Source of the DNA: Schistocephalus solidus
Lineage: Eukaryota > Platyhelminthes > Cestoda > Diphyllobothriidea > Diphyllobothriidae
Reading direction: 5' to 3'
Assembly (NCBI GenBank): GCA_017591395.1
Contig: WEDG01007058.1
Span: forward strand, 28,592-92,591
Length of the DNA: 64,000 nucleotides
Part shown: one piece after another, positions 32,190 to 44,925 of the stretch
Layout: the number at the start of each line of letters is the position of its first letter
How positions within the stretch are numbered: position 1 is the first letter of the stretch
Program-made: the position numbers and the translations under genes
Notes under the pieces: generated by a model
The model's input: only the letters and a program-made list of their open reading frames with translations
Databases searched by the model: none
What the model was told of the DNA's origin: nothing

Positions 32190-34150
32190 CTTCACTTAAA
32201 ATGGAGAATTGTGTGAAGGACGCATCTTGCAGATCAATGATTTTAATATGAGCGTGCATCACAGCTTATTAATCATACCAGGAAATGACATTCATCATTC
32301 AAGCAAAGGTTTTCAATGCAGCTTATTCTGTTACCAATAAAATGAATAGTTTGTACTCCGAAATTCGGCCTCCAACCGGTCCAACTCGCCGACAGTTATG
32401 AACATTATGAAGGCCTTCATTGCTCTCCAGCATGCTGGAGGCATCGTCACGTTGCAAGCACATGCGAATTTATTTTCAAGTAGAACATTACACCTCGCCT
32501 CATGTATGCGTGGTCACCTGCTTCATAATCTTTTAAAGACACTGGAAGCTCAGAAATGCAAAAATATACTGGGGATCACTTCGTGGAACACAACGAACCA
32601 CTAGAAGACGTTGCCACAACACTCAAAAGCCTTTGTTTTCCAGAAGCTAGAACTGAGGCCTAATTGGTTTGAGAGGATATGCTTTTTATTATGGTATTTT
32701 AAGGGGTATTTTGTATGTGCCAGAAGGTCCAATTAGAATTTTACTTAGCTGTTGCATATAATGCTTTTTTGTAACCTTTGACCAATTCCACTTTCTGTGG
32801 AAAACGGAATACGCATTGAAATCACTCCTCATTATTCACAGCGCAAAAATTCTTTTTTTCCTAAAATCTACGTGGTGGCACCTACTTTCCTTAGACATTC
32901 CTCGGAGGAATCTTATTATAAATAAAAAATTCAGCAAGGGGCAACGTCCTCACATCTGATTTCACTATTCTTAAATAATTTTTGGGACATGGCAGGATGA
33001 TTAGCCATCGAATCGTGCTCTCAAAGATCTAACTTCTATTATGTTTGCAAGGCCAATCCGCAGCTCATTCTGAACTTCCATAAAATATGTCGATGCCAAT
33101 TAATCAGTAGAACGCCAAATAAAAACGCTTGATCCATATCATAACTCGGTCGACCGTTTTATTTTGGGTACTGTTACTTGTTCGAAAACATTATGATCGA
33201 CATTGGTAGCAGAGAAGTTAGACACCTCTGTCGTTGTAATCGAAGGATTAATTTTTCTGGCTAAAACATACTGCCAAACAAAACGTCTGCTTAATAGGCT
33301 AAAATGCTCAAAGATATGTTTCTATACACGGCACGTAGACTCATGTTAATTCCTTGATCGCAACATTTAAGGCTTTTCAGAAGGTATATTTTCTACCACC
33401 TACGATGATCCAACTCACGATAATAACGAGCACAGGGAATCAATTGTGCCTTGGGTCGAATTTATGAAAATTATGCTGTTTCGTGGCAAAGGCGCGTAGT
33501 AGCTTAAACAGAAAAATATGCGTGCGTGAAGATAATGCGTATGCCAGCCGTTTGCTAAAAGCATCGTTGTTCATGCCTACCAAGCATTCAACAAGCATTT
33601 TAATGTTTCACCCAGCCCACTTTACCATGACTGGCAGGTAGTCTAAGGACCGTGGTGACCTCAAAACGATACTTTAAACGTGCAAAATAAATCGCGATTT
33701 CATGGACCAGCATTAAGGACAGAAGTATTTCCTGGAAAAAACAAAAAGAGAGTTACTAAAGGCCAATATTTACAGTACAAATGAATATCTTATGCTCAGA
33801 CCTCCCTGAACGATGAAACTGACGCTATTTTCAGAATCTAGTCAACATCCCAAGTCCTTATGACAGGGCAAATAAAGTAACTTCAGTCTAGCTCCATTAA
33901 TGAATTTATCGCAATTCAAATTGGGCTATTTTCACTGCTTTTAATCCCAGAGGCGAGAGAAGGAAGTAAGACCTCCAACAAGAATGCTTGAATTTATGTG
34001 AGGTTACAGAATATCACGTGGCCCAATGACGGGAAACTCGCGAGGATGATAACAACTCACACGGAAGACTGCCCATCCGACCAGTAGGCCCAACATAGAC
34101 GCGGGCTCCAACAGCAGTGTCTGTGTAAACAGACAGTGTTTGGAAAATAT
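32190..34150. other. No gene seen
   Basis: AT-rich, unassigned on both strands. Confidence 0.4.
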
Positions 34151-34159
34151 ATATATTTT

Positions 34160-34205
34160 CCCTTGATCATGAAGTCGAGCTTAAGCCCGAAATGTCAGGT
34201 GGCCC
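34160..34205 (+). ncRNA. Hammerhead-like remnant
   Basis: Ends GCCCGAAAUGUCAGG, i.e. GAAA-UGUC-AGG with minimal stem III, and starts CUUGAUCAUGA where CUGAUGA would be expected. It aligns loosely with the 18972-19012 motif (agcttaagcc), so it is probably the end of a related, decayed PLE. Confidence 0.35.
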
Positions 34206-34555
34206 GAATCGGAGGGTCGATTGGTGCATGGGAGAGGCAAGAGAAAATGAGACCGATATTGGAGAGTCAACCGGGTCAACCAAAGCCCCACTTTACTAAA
34301 GCTGGTGCGTTGTGACCCATCAATACACGTTCAGAGTCATGGCTGCCAACTGAAGGGAAAAATCAGTGCTCACGTTTAGTACTTTGAGTGTCTGTAGAAC
34401 TGAGATTCAGACTGCAAGTGCTCATTTCTTATACAGTCATGATATCCCTCTCATGTACGTGAGATATTTACCGCCATGGCGAAGGCCTGGCACATGCTAT
34501 GGGGATAAGGTCGCATGTGGCACGCGTAGACAGCCTGTTTAGCGTTTTCAGCTTT

Positions 34556-34655
34556 TGCTTCCAACTTCACCTCCAGGCGTCTTGACATTGTCCTGCCATT
34601 GGGAAAAGCTGTTGAAGGAGAGAAGTGTACGGTAGATGCTGCACCCTAACATAAA
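34556..34655 (+). repeat. Dispersed repeat family D fragment, decayed
   Basis: Retains 'gcgtcttgacattgtcctgcc' and 'gtgtacggtagatgctgca', corresponding to the middle of the family. Confidence 0.4.
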
Positions 34656-35027
34656 CCACGGAAATGTTTATGGAAACTCTGAAATGTTTTTACATTTTCA
34701 AAAGGATTACATGTTTAACGTTCTAATATTAATTAGCATACGCCATAATCCCAAGATATTTCCTTCATGGTAGTGTTTCCGTATTTGAGAAGGCCTCTTT
34801 CGGCCGTCATGTAAAGGTACACTAAGTTGAAAATGACTATTTAATTAGAATGAATTTTGCCCATTGATTTGCGTAGCCATTATGTATTCAAATATATTTT
34901 ACGGAAAAATAGGCAAACATTTGGAGGAAAATGACATCCCCTCCAGATTTTATACTTGAGGAATGCATACCTTTCGGATTTAAATAAGTTTATAATCGTA
35001 AGAATTTTCAAGACAGTGAAATGTCTG

Positions 35028-35470
35028 TTATGACTCGTCCTGGGCAGCTAGATCGACAGAGAACAAGTCCTCGTATCGTTTGTACCAGGAATCAAAGGTG
35101 ATATTGGCTTGCGGGTCATATAGGAATTCAGTAATACTGCCGGCAATGGGGATTGACAGATTGTGAACCACCAGCGGCGCTCGATTGGCCCCTAGATGAG
35201 TTGGATAGCTTAACGGTGAGGGCCTCCATTAGCTTCAAATGCTGCTGCCACATCTGCTTGAAGTCAGCATCCTCGTCAGCTATCGTAAGTGAGAAACTGC
35301 GTCGCCAAATTGCTATGACCCGGCCTGGTACTTGAATGACGCACGAAGCGTATGCTTCATCAGCGATTGTCCCAATCCCAACGTGGCAGAGCACTAGAAC
35401 ACGATCAGCTAGCGAAAGTGTATTCCAAGCAAAAGTGACATGAAAAGCTGCATGCATTTATAGCCTCCCG
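35028..35470 (-). mobile_element. Ty3/gypsy LTR retrotransposon start: LTR end, leader, gag fragment
   Basis: Read on the - strand. A TATA box (TATAAAT, 35456-35462) lies in LTR-like DNA. The LTR may end '...catagca' at about 35310, followed by ATTTGGCGACG, a primer-site-like start common in animal gypsy elements. Then comes 'gacgaggatgctgac' and a gag-like frame MWQQHLKLMEALTVKL. A frameshift near 35160 leads to SITEFLYDPQANITFD and SWYKRYEDLFSV, the typical capsid start (DPxxxxTFxxWYxRYEDLF). It is cut off by a stop at 35028. No pol region is present. Confidence 0.6.
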
Positions 35471-35734
35471 TCCAGCTAAGTTTTATTCTGTCAAATCAGC
35501 TTAAAGAGGAAGATAGATAGGAGCTGAGCAAATTCTCGCGGACATGGATTGATCAGATCTGACGAGAGCTCTGCGGCCACAGTCAATGCGGAACACTGTG
35601 GAGCATCGTTAGTGGCATGCAGCGTGAGAAACGCGCGCGCAGTTGCACTTCTTTGAGATGACTCATCGTTGGAATGGGCATTCCCATTAATATCCATTTA
35701 TAAAGCATCAAATTTGTTAATTTTTCATTCTTCG

Positions 35735-36240
35735 AACCGCCGTACTTTGACGATGTCCCCCGTATGCTCCACAGCATGGTGGTCCAGAGACGGTGACTAA
35801 CGTGTGATGGTAGACTTGCACAGCGTCTACCGCGCTCTCTCTCTTCCCTTACCCACCTTTACCCGTTGTCAAGATATAGTCACGAATAACAGCGGTGGGG
35901 TCAGGTGGCTGGCACGACCGGAGACACTCCCGACTGTGCCATTACGCCGGCATAAATGACAAGAGTGACCGCTGCGGTATGAGCCTGCACCTACGCGTAC
36001 CACCTACGCGTACCACCACCTACGCGTACCACCACCTACGCGTACCACCACGCGTACCACCACCTACGCGTACCACCACGCGTACCACCTACGCGTACCA
36101 CCACGCGTACCACCACCTACGCGTACCACCACGCGTACCACCACGCATTTTTAATGGGAGCTCAACCGAAATATCGCTTGCAGCAACAGTTTGTCCCCCG
36201 TTTTGGTCCAGCGCCTCTACCACGTGGTCTGTTTAGGGAG
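35735..36240 (-). repeat. Dispersed repeat family D copy, split by a minisatellite
   Basis: 35735-35940 matches the main part of the family ('gtcccccgtatgctccacagcatggt' side) and 36172-36240 matches the far part ('ggtccagcgcctctaccacgtgg'). The minisatellite at 35990-36146 occupies the place of the short block between them. Confidence 0.7.
35990..36146 (+). repeat. Minisatellite of cctacgcgtaccacc / acgcgtaccacc units
   Basis: About 11-12 units built from 'cctacgcgtaccac' and a shorter 'cacgcgtaccac' alternate in a higher-order pattern. The unit resembles 'cctaggcgtgctaccac' of the family D copy at 15470-15486. Any peptide read from it is meaningless. Confidence 0.9.
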
Positions 36241-36369
36241 CCCGGCTTGTAAAAGAGGCAAGATAGCTGGCATGCATTGAAAAAATGTATGACCTCTTCC
36301 TTAGAGCTTAGCCGGAATGCATGCAACATATATACCCTGTGCAGCCGCGTGATGGAGTAGCAAACGATT

Positions 36370-36590
36370 GGCAAATCACGTGTGTCTGTGTTTTTAGCTA
36401 GTATCTGGGCTGTCGGTATGGGAAATAATTACATATTTATATACTGCTGGAGTTTAAATCCAAGGAGAGCACACAGGGAGAACCATTGATGAGCAGCAGC
36501 GTCATGCAGTGACACAAGATCAGTGAATCACGGGTGTCTGGACTTTTAGCTAGTACTTGTGCTATCAGTTGGGAAAATAATTACGTGGTT
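36370..36590 (+). repeat. Local duplication of about 65 bp
   Basis: 'aatcacgtgtgtctgtgtttttagctagt' at 36374 recurs as 'aatcacgggtgtctggacttttagctagt' at 36526, followed by 'ggaaataattac' / 'gaaaataattac'. Confidence 0.6.
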
Positions 36591-36777
36591 GCACTCAGGC
36601 CTGTGAAATCCTAGCTGCCGAGATAGCGGTTTCTCCTCCTCACCTCGTCAATCATTTACACGTATTTCCCTCCACCCCCGTTTCAGAGCAGACGTCGGAG
36701 CTAATTTTCGAAAGCTGGTTGACTTAGGGCAAGGACTGCACTGACCCTCATGCATCCTGCTGGCCTGGCCATTTCAG

Positions 36778-37192
36778 GGGCATCACATTACAATCTCGAG
36801 TCCTCCCTCTTCAGCCAGATGGGTGTGCTACAAAACTTCGCCCTGCACGAGGTGGAGGCGGAAGGAGCTTTCTCTCCTCCTCCTCCTCCTCCTCCTCCTT
36901 CCAGGACGACCCGGTTTCCATCCCGGGGGCGAGGTCCGATAGCCACCGCCCGTCTCGACGTCTGCACTGGCGGCTAATTCTCAATTACATTCAATTGGTC
37001 ATCATCATGATACTCCTGATTTCCACGGCACTTTTGCTGTCCCAAACCATGGCCACTCAGGAGCATCTTTTGTTGCTGGAGACCAGGATGAATGCAAGCC
37101 TGACCCGGCGGAAAAATGCCTCGGGACGGTGGCTGGAACGGGAGCACTTTGAAGTGATTCTGCAAGCCATGCGACAGGGGCCCACCTGGCAG
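36778..37192 (+). CDS. Candidate exon of an unrecognised membrane protein
   Basis: The reading frame is open from 36728 to 37285, in a GC-richer island between AT-rich stretches. It has a possible acceptor (ggccatttcag before 36778) and a good donor (CAG followed by gtaggt at 37193). The frame reads through a serine run made by a (TCC) repeat. It then encodes a hydrophobic stretch, YIQLVIIMILLISTALLL, after the basic RRLHWR. A polar stem follows with two N-glycosylation sequons (MNASL, KNASG), and then REHFEVILQAMRQGPTWQ. The layout suits a type II membrane protein with a short cytosolic side, but I do not recognise the family. It could be a chance open frame. Confidence 0.35.
36875..36899 (+). 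repeat. (TCC)n trinucleotide repeat
   Basis: Eight TCC units; within the candidate exon it encodes serines. Confidence 0.85.
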
Positions 37193-37329
37193 GTAGGTAG
37201 GGCCATACTGGGCCTCCATTTTCGCGGCACATCCCATGTGTTTGAATCTATCACAATGCGCTCAAAGTCAGGGATTGGAAGCTAGATAACTGACTAGGCA
37301 AACTGACCAGCGTGAGTAGGACTGTGTGT

Positions 37330-37560
37330 CTATGGACGGGCTGGGGGATTGAGACTCGGTCATGTGTGTGGCACGAGTAAATGGTATGTTTAACTTTGTC
37401 AACCACTACGTCTGACCCTGATTTTGGCCGTCATGACTCTCACTTGCTAGCGGGACCGGGTGGGTGTGAGAGCAAAGAATGCGATAGATGCTGTGCAAGC
37501 CATGGGGCTGCGCTTACGTCGCAAGGCACACGCTGAACATGGTAGAAATTTCGGATGAAA
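37330..37560 (+). repeat. Dispersed repeat family D, decayed copy
   Basis: 'ccgtcatgactctcacttgc', 'gggaccgggtgggtg', 'gcgatagatgctgtgcaag' and 'cacgctgaacatgg' follow the family order loosely. Confidence 0.4.
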
Positions 37561-37564
37561 AAAG

Positions 37565-40490
37565 CCCCAAGCACAGTCGAAAATGAATGTGTCTGTTCTA
37601 CGTATCGGGGACTATTGTAGGCATGCTTTTCTCGTTGCAAGCTGCATACAATTTGTCCACCGGCAGAGTTCCACCGTACTAAGTTATTTTTATGTCAACG
37701 GGCGCCATTTGAAGGCGGTTTTGAGATGATCAGCATATTTCTATAGCAGTGACCTGAATAAGCCAGCCTGCGATGCTATCATCCACTCGAAAATCAACAT
37801 ACTGCGTGCAATACACAAGATACAGTTCCGCCAGACTTTACAGTTTCGAACCTAGCTCAGGAAGCATTACTTGAAATTCTGAACTATCATCTCTCCTGGA
37901 TAGGATTACTCAGGTGACGGGGAAATATCGATTATTATATAAAATAATTCAAAAATAGTAAGGAAGGAAGGCTATTCGGTCACGGGAATCCTGTGTAAGA
38001 CAGTCTGAGTTTTCAAACTCTAACTGAAACCCATGGTCAGAGACAAGAGCAGCAATTCCAATTTGCCTGTCGGAGAGAGATCAGTATGAGCATACGACTT
38101 TTGGTTGCATGCAACGGGCATCAGCCCCGGTTGCCTTGTCAACACATAATCTCTTGCCTGCCTGTCAATTAATGGCACATCTGATTGTGATCATTGGCAC
38201 CAAACGAAATGAACCACTAGGAAACCGTACATACTGAGGTTTCAGGACGGTGTGATTGGCTTTTAGAGCGTCTTGGCTTTTACCAAAGATTTATGCTTGG
38301 ATGCTTAGTCTAGAGGTTACCACCAAACACGCAGCATCAGGTACCTTTCGAAGCCCGCAATTCCACAGCTTCAATTTACGTACTAAACACATCTGAGGAA
38401 GACATGGGAATTTAAAAAGTAGAAGTATTGACCAAAAGTTGCGAATCGTCGTCTGAAAATTAGAAATGTATTTGCATGGTCATGGGTCATAGTCGCATAT
38501 CCACTCCCTTAATTATTTGGTTGTTACTAAAAGGCAGAGTGCTTATTGCAGACTTTCACAATGTATGCGTCTACTCAGCATAAACTTCATCGATTTCAGT
38601 GGACCTCAATAGCATCTGCATATTATTTTTAAAAATGGACACGTTAGTTGTAGAATTCCACAGTTTTATAGCCGTAGAATTATACGAAGTGCTTTCTAGG
38701 GGATATTTGGCCAGCGAACACTTTGTTTAGCAATAAGCTTTTGAATTGCTTTAAAAAGTGATAAGCAGCTGAAGTGTTTTTGTGCGTTGCAACGGGGATG
38801 AGAAATACTTTGCCCGTTAATTGAATCCGGATGTTTATTGTGGGGCTTTTGTTGCGGTGAATATATTTCTTCGCAGTGGTGGTTACACCATACTTCAGCT
38901 TATCCTCCGTTTGCGGGTTTTACTCATTCTTTTACCTTGATTGAAATATTTGATTATCATTAGAAGGTATCGTACCATATACATATTTTGCCGGGCGTCG
39001 CAAGCTGACTGAAAAATAGATGCTTCTTTAACGAAAAGAGGTCACAGATTGTTTTTGATTTTATCCAATTTGGAAGGAGCCCAATTGTCGTACTTGTTAA
39101 TTTTTCAGGCTTAGGTTATACAACCAAGCATTTTTTGAATAAACGGAGGTTTTAGGTAGATTTTAACAATGTGAAAAATCTTGAAATTCCAGCACATGAT
39201 AATGAGGGCTATGCACTTACCACCTGAGCTACGAAGTCCCGACCGCTAGCCATGAGGTTAATCAAATTTGGGTTAAATTACCCGCCATACCTAATTTGGC
39301 ATGTGAAACCAAGTTTTGATAAAGTAAACGATCTAACCAGACTCAATTTCATAAACAATCAAACAATTTCGCTTTTAGATCAATAAGATTATTACAATTT
39401 TGATTCAGAAAACCCCTACATATATATTAGCATTTTCGCCAAGCTTTTTAATCCGAGGTTGCAGTCAAAACATTAAAAGCGGGATCGTTAGCGCGAACAA
39501 ATAGAGCAACATCTTGCATTCACAGTAGCAATTGACCTTGAATTAAAGGCACCAAGGGTTTAGCACCAGTAATAACGTTTAAAAGAGCATTCTGACTGCG
39601 ATTTATAATGATAATAAGACGGATGTCTAATTGAAAGGACAAAGTAAGGCCGTTTTGACAGACAGTGTGAGAGAGAGAGCCTTCCAGATGGGTTCGTGGT
39701 GATTTGCTTTCCTCTCAATTTCCACTACATCATCTGTACTTTAGGCGTGGGCTGAGCATCTACTGTTCGCCTCCCTGCCCAGGCGCTAGTACATTTAATT
39801 TACAGCTAGTCTTGTCCTGTTACCGTAAACTCTTACTGACGTAACACGCAACGCATGGACTAAGTGACCGGGTTTATGGATAACAGATAACTTTAGGACG
39901 GTGGCAGAGCTGGACCAGAGCTCCAAACGTTATGGGAGGTCTTTGAGCTGCCGTGCATATGCAATAGACTTTCTGGCTTATAAAATTTCAGGAATTTCAC
40001 AAGAAAATCCCTGTTACGCAAAGCCCGCCCATGCTGAATTTCCCAAAGTCTTGCGGTGGTAAAGAAACGACTGATCTTAAAAAGAAGGCATGGTTGACTT
40101 TACAAATTAATGTTTGCTAACATTAAGTTAATTTTCGCGAAAAATATAATTGAACTTAACGGCTAGATTACAAATCACTCAAATCAGGCGAAATATAAAG
40201 GCTTTGAAGGAACAGGGGCGCATGAAAAGGACAAAATGATGAAAAATAATAACAAATGCAAAAATTCATCGAGTTTTAGACTGTCCATTTGCAGCTCAAG
40301 CAGTATAAAGTCTGAGTGAAATGGAGATAGCCAGCTATTGGGTTGCTCAATGAGATTATCTAGCACAAAAATCAAAGGTTTTTTCTGGCATGCAAAACAC
40401 TTCTGCGCCTTGTGCTACCTTTTTTTATAATTTTTAAAAAAAAATTCGATAGAATTAAGGTCCGAAATGTCGGCAGCAATAAAATGACCG
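37565..40490. other. No gene seen
   Basis: AT-rich, unassigned. Around 39190-39240 (- strand) there is a tRNA 5'-half-like stretch (TTCGTAGCTCAGGTGG) without a convincing B box. Confidence 0.4.
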
Positions 40491-40496
40491 CATAGT

Positions 40497-40745
40497 TCAT
40501 TGGTTGGAGCATCGGACTGCTAGTCACGGGTTCTAGCCTTGGGTCTTGCACAACCTGGGTTTTGATATGACTGGCTGATGACGGTTACTGAACAAGCAAT
40601 GGCCATTCCAGTCCCCCTTGTCTTTTTCGGCAAAGTTCATCTGCCTTTAAAACTAGCCACTGCGCGGCTGCTGGCGGGGCTCGAGAGTGAACCCCAAGGC
40701 AGAGCGGAACAAGCGAGTTCCATTAGCAGTCGGTGAGAGTTCATC
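40497..40745 (+). repeat. tRNA/hammerhead repeat, body type B
   Basis: A tRNA-like head (gttggagcatcggactgctagtc, ggttctagcc) is followed by a hammerhead section at 40570-40612. The body ('actgcgcggctgctggcggggctcgagagtgaaccccaaggc') is like the first copy at 56420-56480 and differs from the body in most other copies. The hammerhead has stem I ACUGG/CCAGU (perfect), CUGAUGA and AUGGCCAU, but GAAA reads GCAA and stem II is disrupted. Confidence 0.6.
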
Positions 40746-40749
40746 AAAA

Positions 40750-43700
40750 GATGAACATTTTACTGTTGATGTTTTTGTCCTAGTCGAACGCCAGACTGGC
40801 TGCTCGCCAAATTAGATGATCATTAATCAGTAGGTTGCCATCGGCGCAGTTTGTACTCGTGGAGCGTACTTCTCATATATAACCATATGGGTCGACTTTG
40901 CAGGCGTGGATATCATCGAGCTTCGGATTTCACCCACATCTTTCCTGTATCCCTTCTAGTAAGCAAAGTTGAAATTAACTCTTCTTAAGCAAACAGGTTT
41001 TTTGCGCCTCAAATCAATTCAACAAACAAACACCCAATCCCCGAATCTGTGCCATACTGCCAGCTTAAATTTACATTTAGAAATTTTGTAAGTTAATCCA
41101 TTTACAGTGTGTGTTCACACACCTATCAAGTTCTTAAATTGCCGGTTATGAACTTGAAACCCGAGGCAGTGTTTTTTCCCTTTCACTTTTGCCCATATTT
41201 CTGAAATACCACCAACTTCTATCAGTCAGGTGTGCACTGCTATTCTTTTCAGATAAGTGCTTTTCGAAAGGTCTGTCAGAACATTCTGAGGGATTGCGTG
41301 GACTTAAAGTTCCTTCGCAAAGGTTCGGAACTTCATTAATTACCCTAGCCGACAGAATTTCTCCGGCCAACTAGCATCTTCTCACAACACACGAAATGGC
41401 GCGTTCGGGCTCCGTTTCTCTCAGATGGGCTGTTCCCTTATATGCCACATCCGTCAACTCCAGAGGAGCAATCTTCGACACACCAAACCTTCTCTGTTTT
41501 CACTATGGGCTACATTGCGACCTTCATGCGACACTTTTTTCGACGGTCTTACAGGCATTTTATATCGCTCCTCTGCTACAAAATCCTTTTCCAGGAAAAC
41601 AATTTTGGCTTTCCGACTAACATGCTTCTAATAATTTCTGCTTTTGAATGTACTGACTCACTGTGAGCTAAGGCCTTCTTCAGGAAAAGCAGGTGTGTTA
41701 CCGAAGTTGAAGGTGACATAAAAGTGGACTGGAAAGGTTCTATAACTGTCATGTTTGTCCTTCTATTTGAGTTTGATCAGATAACTTGGAATAGCTTGTT
41801 GCAGCTATCGTTGAGTACAGCTTCGTTTACAGCCGAGGAAGATCCGCGAACCGATCACCCGATCACCGATCACATTCCGCTGTTACGAGGTAATGAATAC
41901 TTTTGAAATTGAACTGCTATTTTGTTTGCTCTCCATTCGCGTGTAAATTTTCTTATTCGTAAATCGGTTGGCATTTTTTGCCCATTGTAAAGCGATTATT
42001 AACCCTCTTTGTTTGTTTGAACTACAATAATGTGTTTATCAGCACCCGGCGCTGGCACCGTTTTGAAGGAAGTCCAATTTGATCTACATTTTGGAACTCA
42101 TTCAAGGGAGATTCTTCATGATGTCGGTAGTTGCGGGCTTCGGCCATTCGTTTGCGATCTTCCGGGGCTATGTGACTTGTGTGTCCAATATTATTCACGG
42201 TGAATGGAAGATATTTTGAAATAAAGTTAACCTCTTGTGGTCTCTTATTTGTCTTTATCTACCAGGCGAGTCCAAAATGGCCTCAGGTATAATTTTGTTG
42301 CAGATTCACAGCAATTTGAGCGATGTCATCGTTATTTCTATATTATATTTTCTATATGGTTAAATTTTAGCCGAAATACCTCAAAATCTTTTTGATTTAA
42401 AAAGGTTACTAGATTGGATTTGTCCTATTAGCCATCAGGCCTCATAATCCCAAAAAATTGACCCAGGTCAGGATTCCTGCTTTTAATTGAACTGCGTTCC
42501 GGCCGCTGGTAAAGAGCAATTTTTAAACATTTTTCTAAGGCTCAAAATATGTTTTTTTTATCTTCACTTGCAAGTACATTGCGTCTTCTTTGCATTTGAT
42601 ACTTCATGAAAGGGTTTCTTTCAGTTTTAAAAATGATCGAATCGTGCGATTGTTTTAAGTTCAGGAAATGTCTATTTATAAAGGATTAACTGCTAGCACA
42701 CGGCCCCGCCAACTGCGGAGCATATGTAATATTCGGGAACCCCAAATTTCCCGAATGCTCAGCATCGCTAGAAAATGCAATTTCGCTGGTCTATGAATAA
42801 ATTTGAGAAGATAAATAAATTAATTAACATAAAATAATAATTATTTTGCTACATAATTTTCATCCAGGCGTACTTCACGTCTGCATGAATAGAATTGCAT
42901 GTTTGTTTAGGTGACGCATTTGGAGGGCAGTTTTTTACTAATTGACTCGTGCATTGAACGACGTGATTTTGACACCTACCTGCCTATCTCGATCTTTCTT
43001 CCATTCAGTGGTACGTAAGCCTCTGACATTTTATGTCCTTTAAAACTTGATTTGTAAATTTATGTGAAGAAATGGAGACTTTGAGGTCCTAGCTTATATT
43101 TCATGTGTAATGGTCCTATTGTCCGTCTGGTAGCTGTCTTGCTTTTGAAGGTGTAGTTGTAACCGTTATGAATTTTTTTATTGTGTATGAGAAGTAAATA
43201 TGAAAGGAACAAACCTTGAGTATCACCGGATCACGATGTACAGATCCAAAAAGACCTTTTACATACGCTTTCTGAACAATGCTGTTTTTCCCGTTTTTTA
43301 TCATGAGATATTGTACAATTCTCTTTTTATAGGGAGTATAGCATATGACCCACATTCTCTGCAAGCTTTTGCGAACCCTATATTATCTCTTCTTAATAGC
43401 ATATATTAATATAAGCTTTTCTTTATACGGAAAATATACAGCTTGTAATTTGATCACCCTTATTGCAGGTGTGACTGCAGGTCGAGTTCAAAATTAATAA
43501 AGCATTCAGAAGGCTTTCTTAAAGCCGAAAAAATACTTTGCTCGGGAACACTTTTAAGAAGATGGACGTTGCTACGAAATAAGTACAAGGAAGTATAGTT
43601 TCACGGACGTTTTCTATGAAATTTAGTCAAATTTATAAGGACATTGAAAATCAATGACAGAAACGCGTATTACTTAAGTTGTCATTTTTACAGTGTCATT

Positions 43701-44495
43701 TTTGAAGACGACCATAAGGAAACTGGTTCAGCTGCCAGCATCATGAGATGACTGAAATATCTTGGGATGATGCTAGATGATAATTAACATTGCAACCCTG
43801 CGTAATTAATCCTGTCTACGTGAAAACAAATGTAAGAATTTCGGGAAATGCTGGCAGATGGACTACTAAGAGCCAATCACAACTTACAACTGAGGGTGAA
43901 TGAACTGGGAGAATTTCATGCCCAGTAAATTCTTAGTTCTTCTTTCTAAGATCAGTAATCACACCATTCTCTTACATTTTCCTGCAGTGTTGGTGTGGAT
44001 TTTTCTGCATGGTGAACTGAGCCTCTGCAGATGCTATCGCCCTTGCCGAGTTCTAATGCATTTGGCGACTGATGGCAGAACATGTTTTAATTGAGGCCAA
44101 TATTTTGATCTGCGGGGAAAGGAGTGCTAATGAGCGAGTTAACCATCGACGTCTTGAGACGCTAACACGCACCTTGCGGAACCGTTCCTCATGAAACCTT
44201 GCATAAAGAATGATTAAGGATCAGTTAGGAAGGACCCTCAAAATGGCTTAGGAGTTTCAGTCGCTGTTGACACATGGTTGCCGCAAAACTTGATGGACGG
44301 TGTGCTCAGATGTGTTCATGCTTCATTGGCCTAAATCGTAGAGGAACAGTGCATGCAGGAAATGTTCGTTTTGAACAAAAACCTAACCCATTCGACAACC
44401 AGGAACGGTCTGGCTGACGGCTGGAACCCGAAAAAACACAAAAGCATGCTTTCAGGAAGGACTTGCATGAGGGGAGAAAAAGTCTGAAACATTTA
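40750..44495. other. No gene seen
   Basis: AT-rich intergenic DNA. Overlapping open frames at 41396-41666 occupy all three forward frames and show no motif. Confidence 0.4.
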
Positions 44496-44621
44496 TAGAT
44501 TGCTTATGAAATCCTGCTTGGGTAGTCAGCTTACTGTATCAGAATTGGTGGATTCCATAGGTTGCAGTAGACTGGGTGGGTAACTTGACCCAAGTGTGAT
44601 TAAACTCACGGCTCCCGGTAA

Positions 44622-44703
44622 GGCCTCGTAGCTCAGTTGGCTAGAGTGTTTGCTGTACTAAAGCCTTACCCTTGCTGGCGTGGGTTCGAATCCCACCGAG
44701 GCC
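44622..44703 (+). tRNA. tRNA-like gene, copy 1, anticodon unclear
   Basis: Acceptor stem GGCCUCG/CGAGGCC is perfect (7 bp). D arm GCUC...GAGU; T arm GUGGG-UUCGAAU-CCCAC is perfect, with an exact B box. A TTTTT pol III terminator follows at 44710. The anticodon arm is poor: if aligned as loop CU-GUA-CU it would read tyrosine, but only part of the stem pairs. The 82-nt length leaves extra bases, either a short intron or a long variable arm. Could be a tRNA pseudogene or tRNA-derived RNA. Confidence 0.6.
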
Positions 44704-44709
44704 GCCGAG

Positions 44710-44714
44710 TTTTT
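44710..44714 (+). terminator. Pol III terminator, copy 1
   Basis: TTTTT seven bases after the tRNA-like 3' end. Confidence 0.6.
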
Positions 44715-44925
44715 CACAAGTGGGTCAAATGAATTATTCAAATTTGCCAGAATCTTCTAATAATTAATTGTGCCTGGTAGTCATCTGGTGGATTCTAGTT
44801 GGATTGCTTAGGAAATCCTGCTTTGGCAGTCAGCTTACTGTATCAGAATTCATGGATTCCATACGTTGCAGTAGACTGGGCGGGTAACTTGACCCAAGTG
44901 TAATTAAACTCACGGCTCCCGTTGG

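Noticed and set aside
35990..36146. CRISPR-like repeat array
   Set aside because: The units are contiguous without spacers of unique sequence, and the context is eukaryotic; it is a minisatellite.
39190..39240. tRNA gene on the - strand
   Set aside because: Only an A-box-like 5' half is seen; no B box or acceptor pairing.
41396..41666. Cluster of overlapping open frames
   Set aside because: All three forward frames are open at once and none resembles a known family or has convincing splice context.
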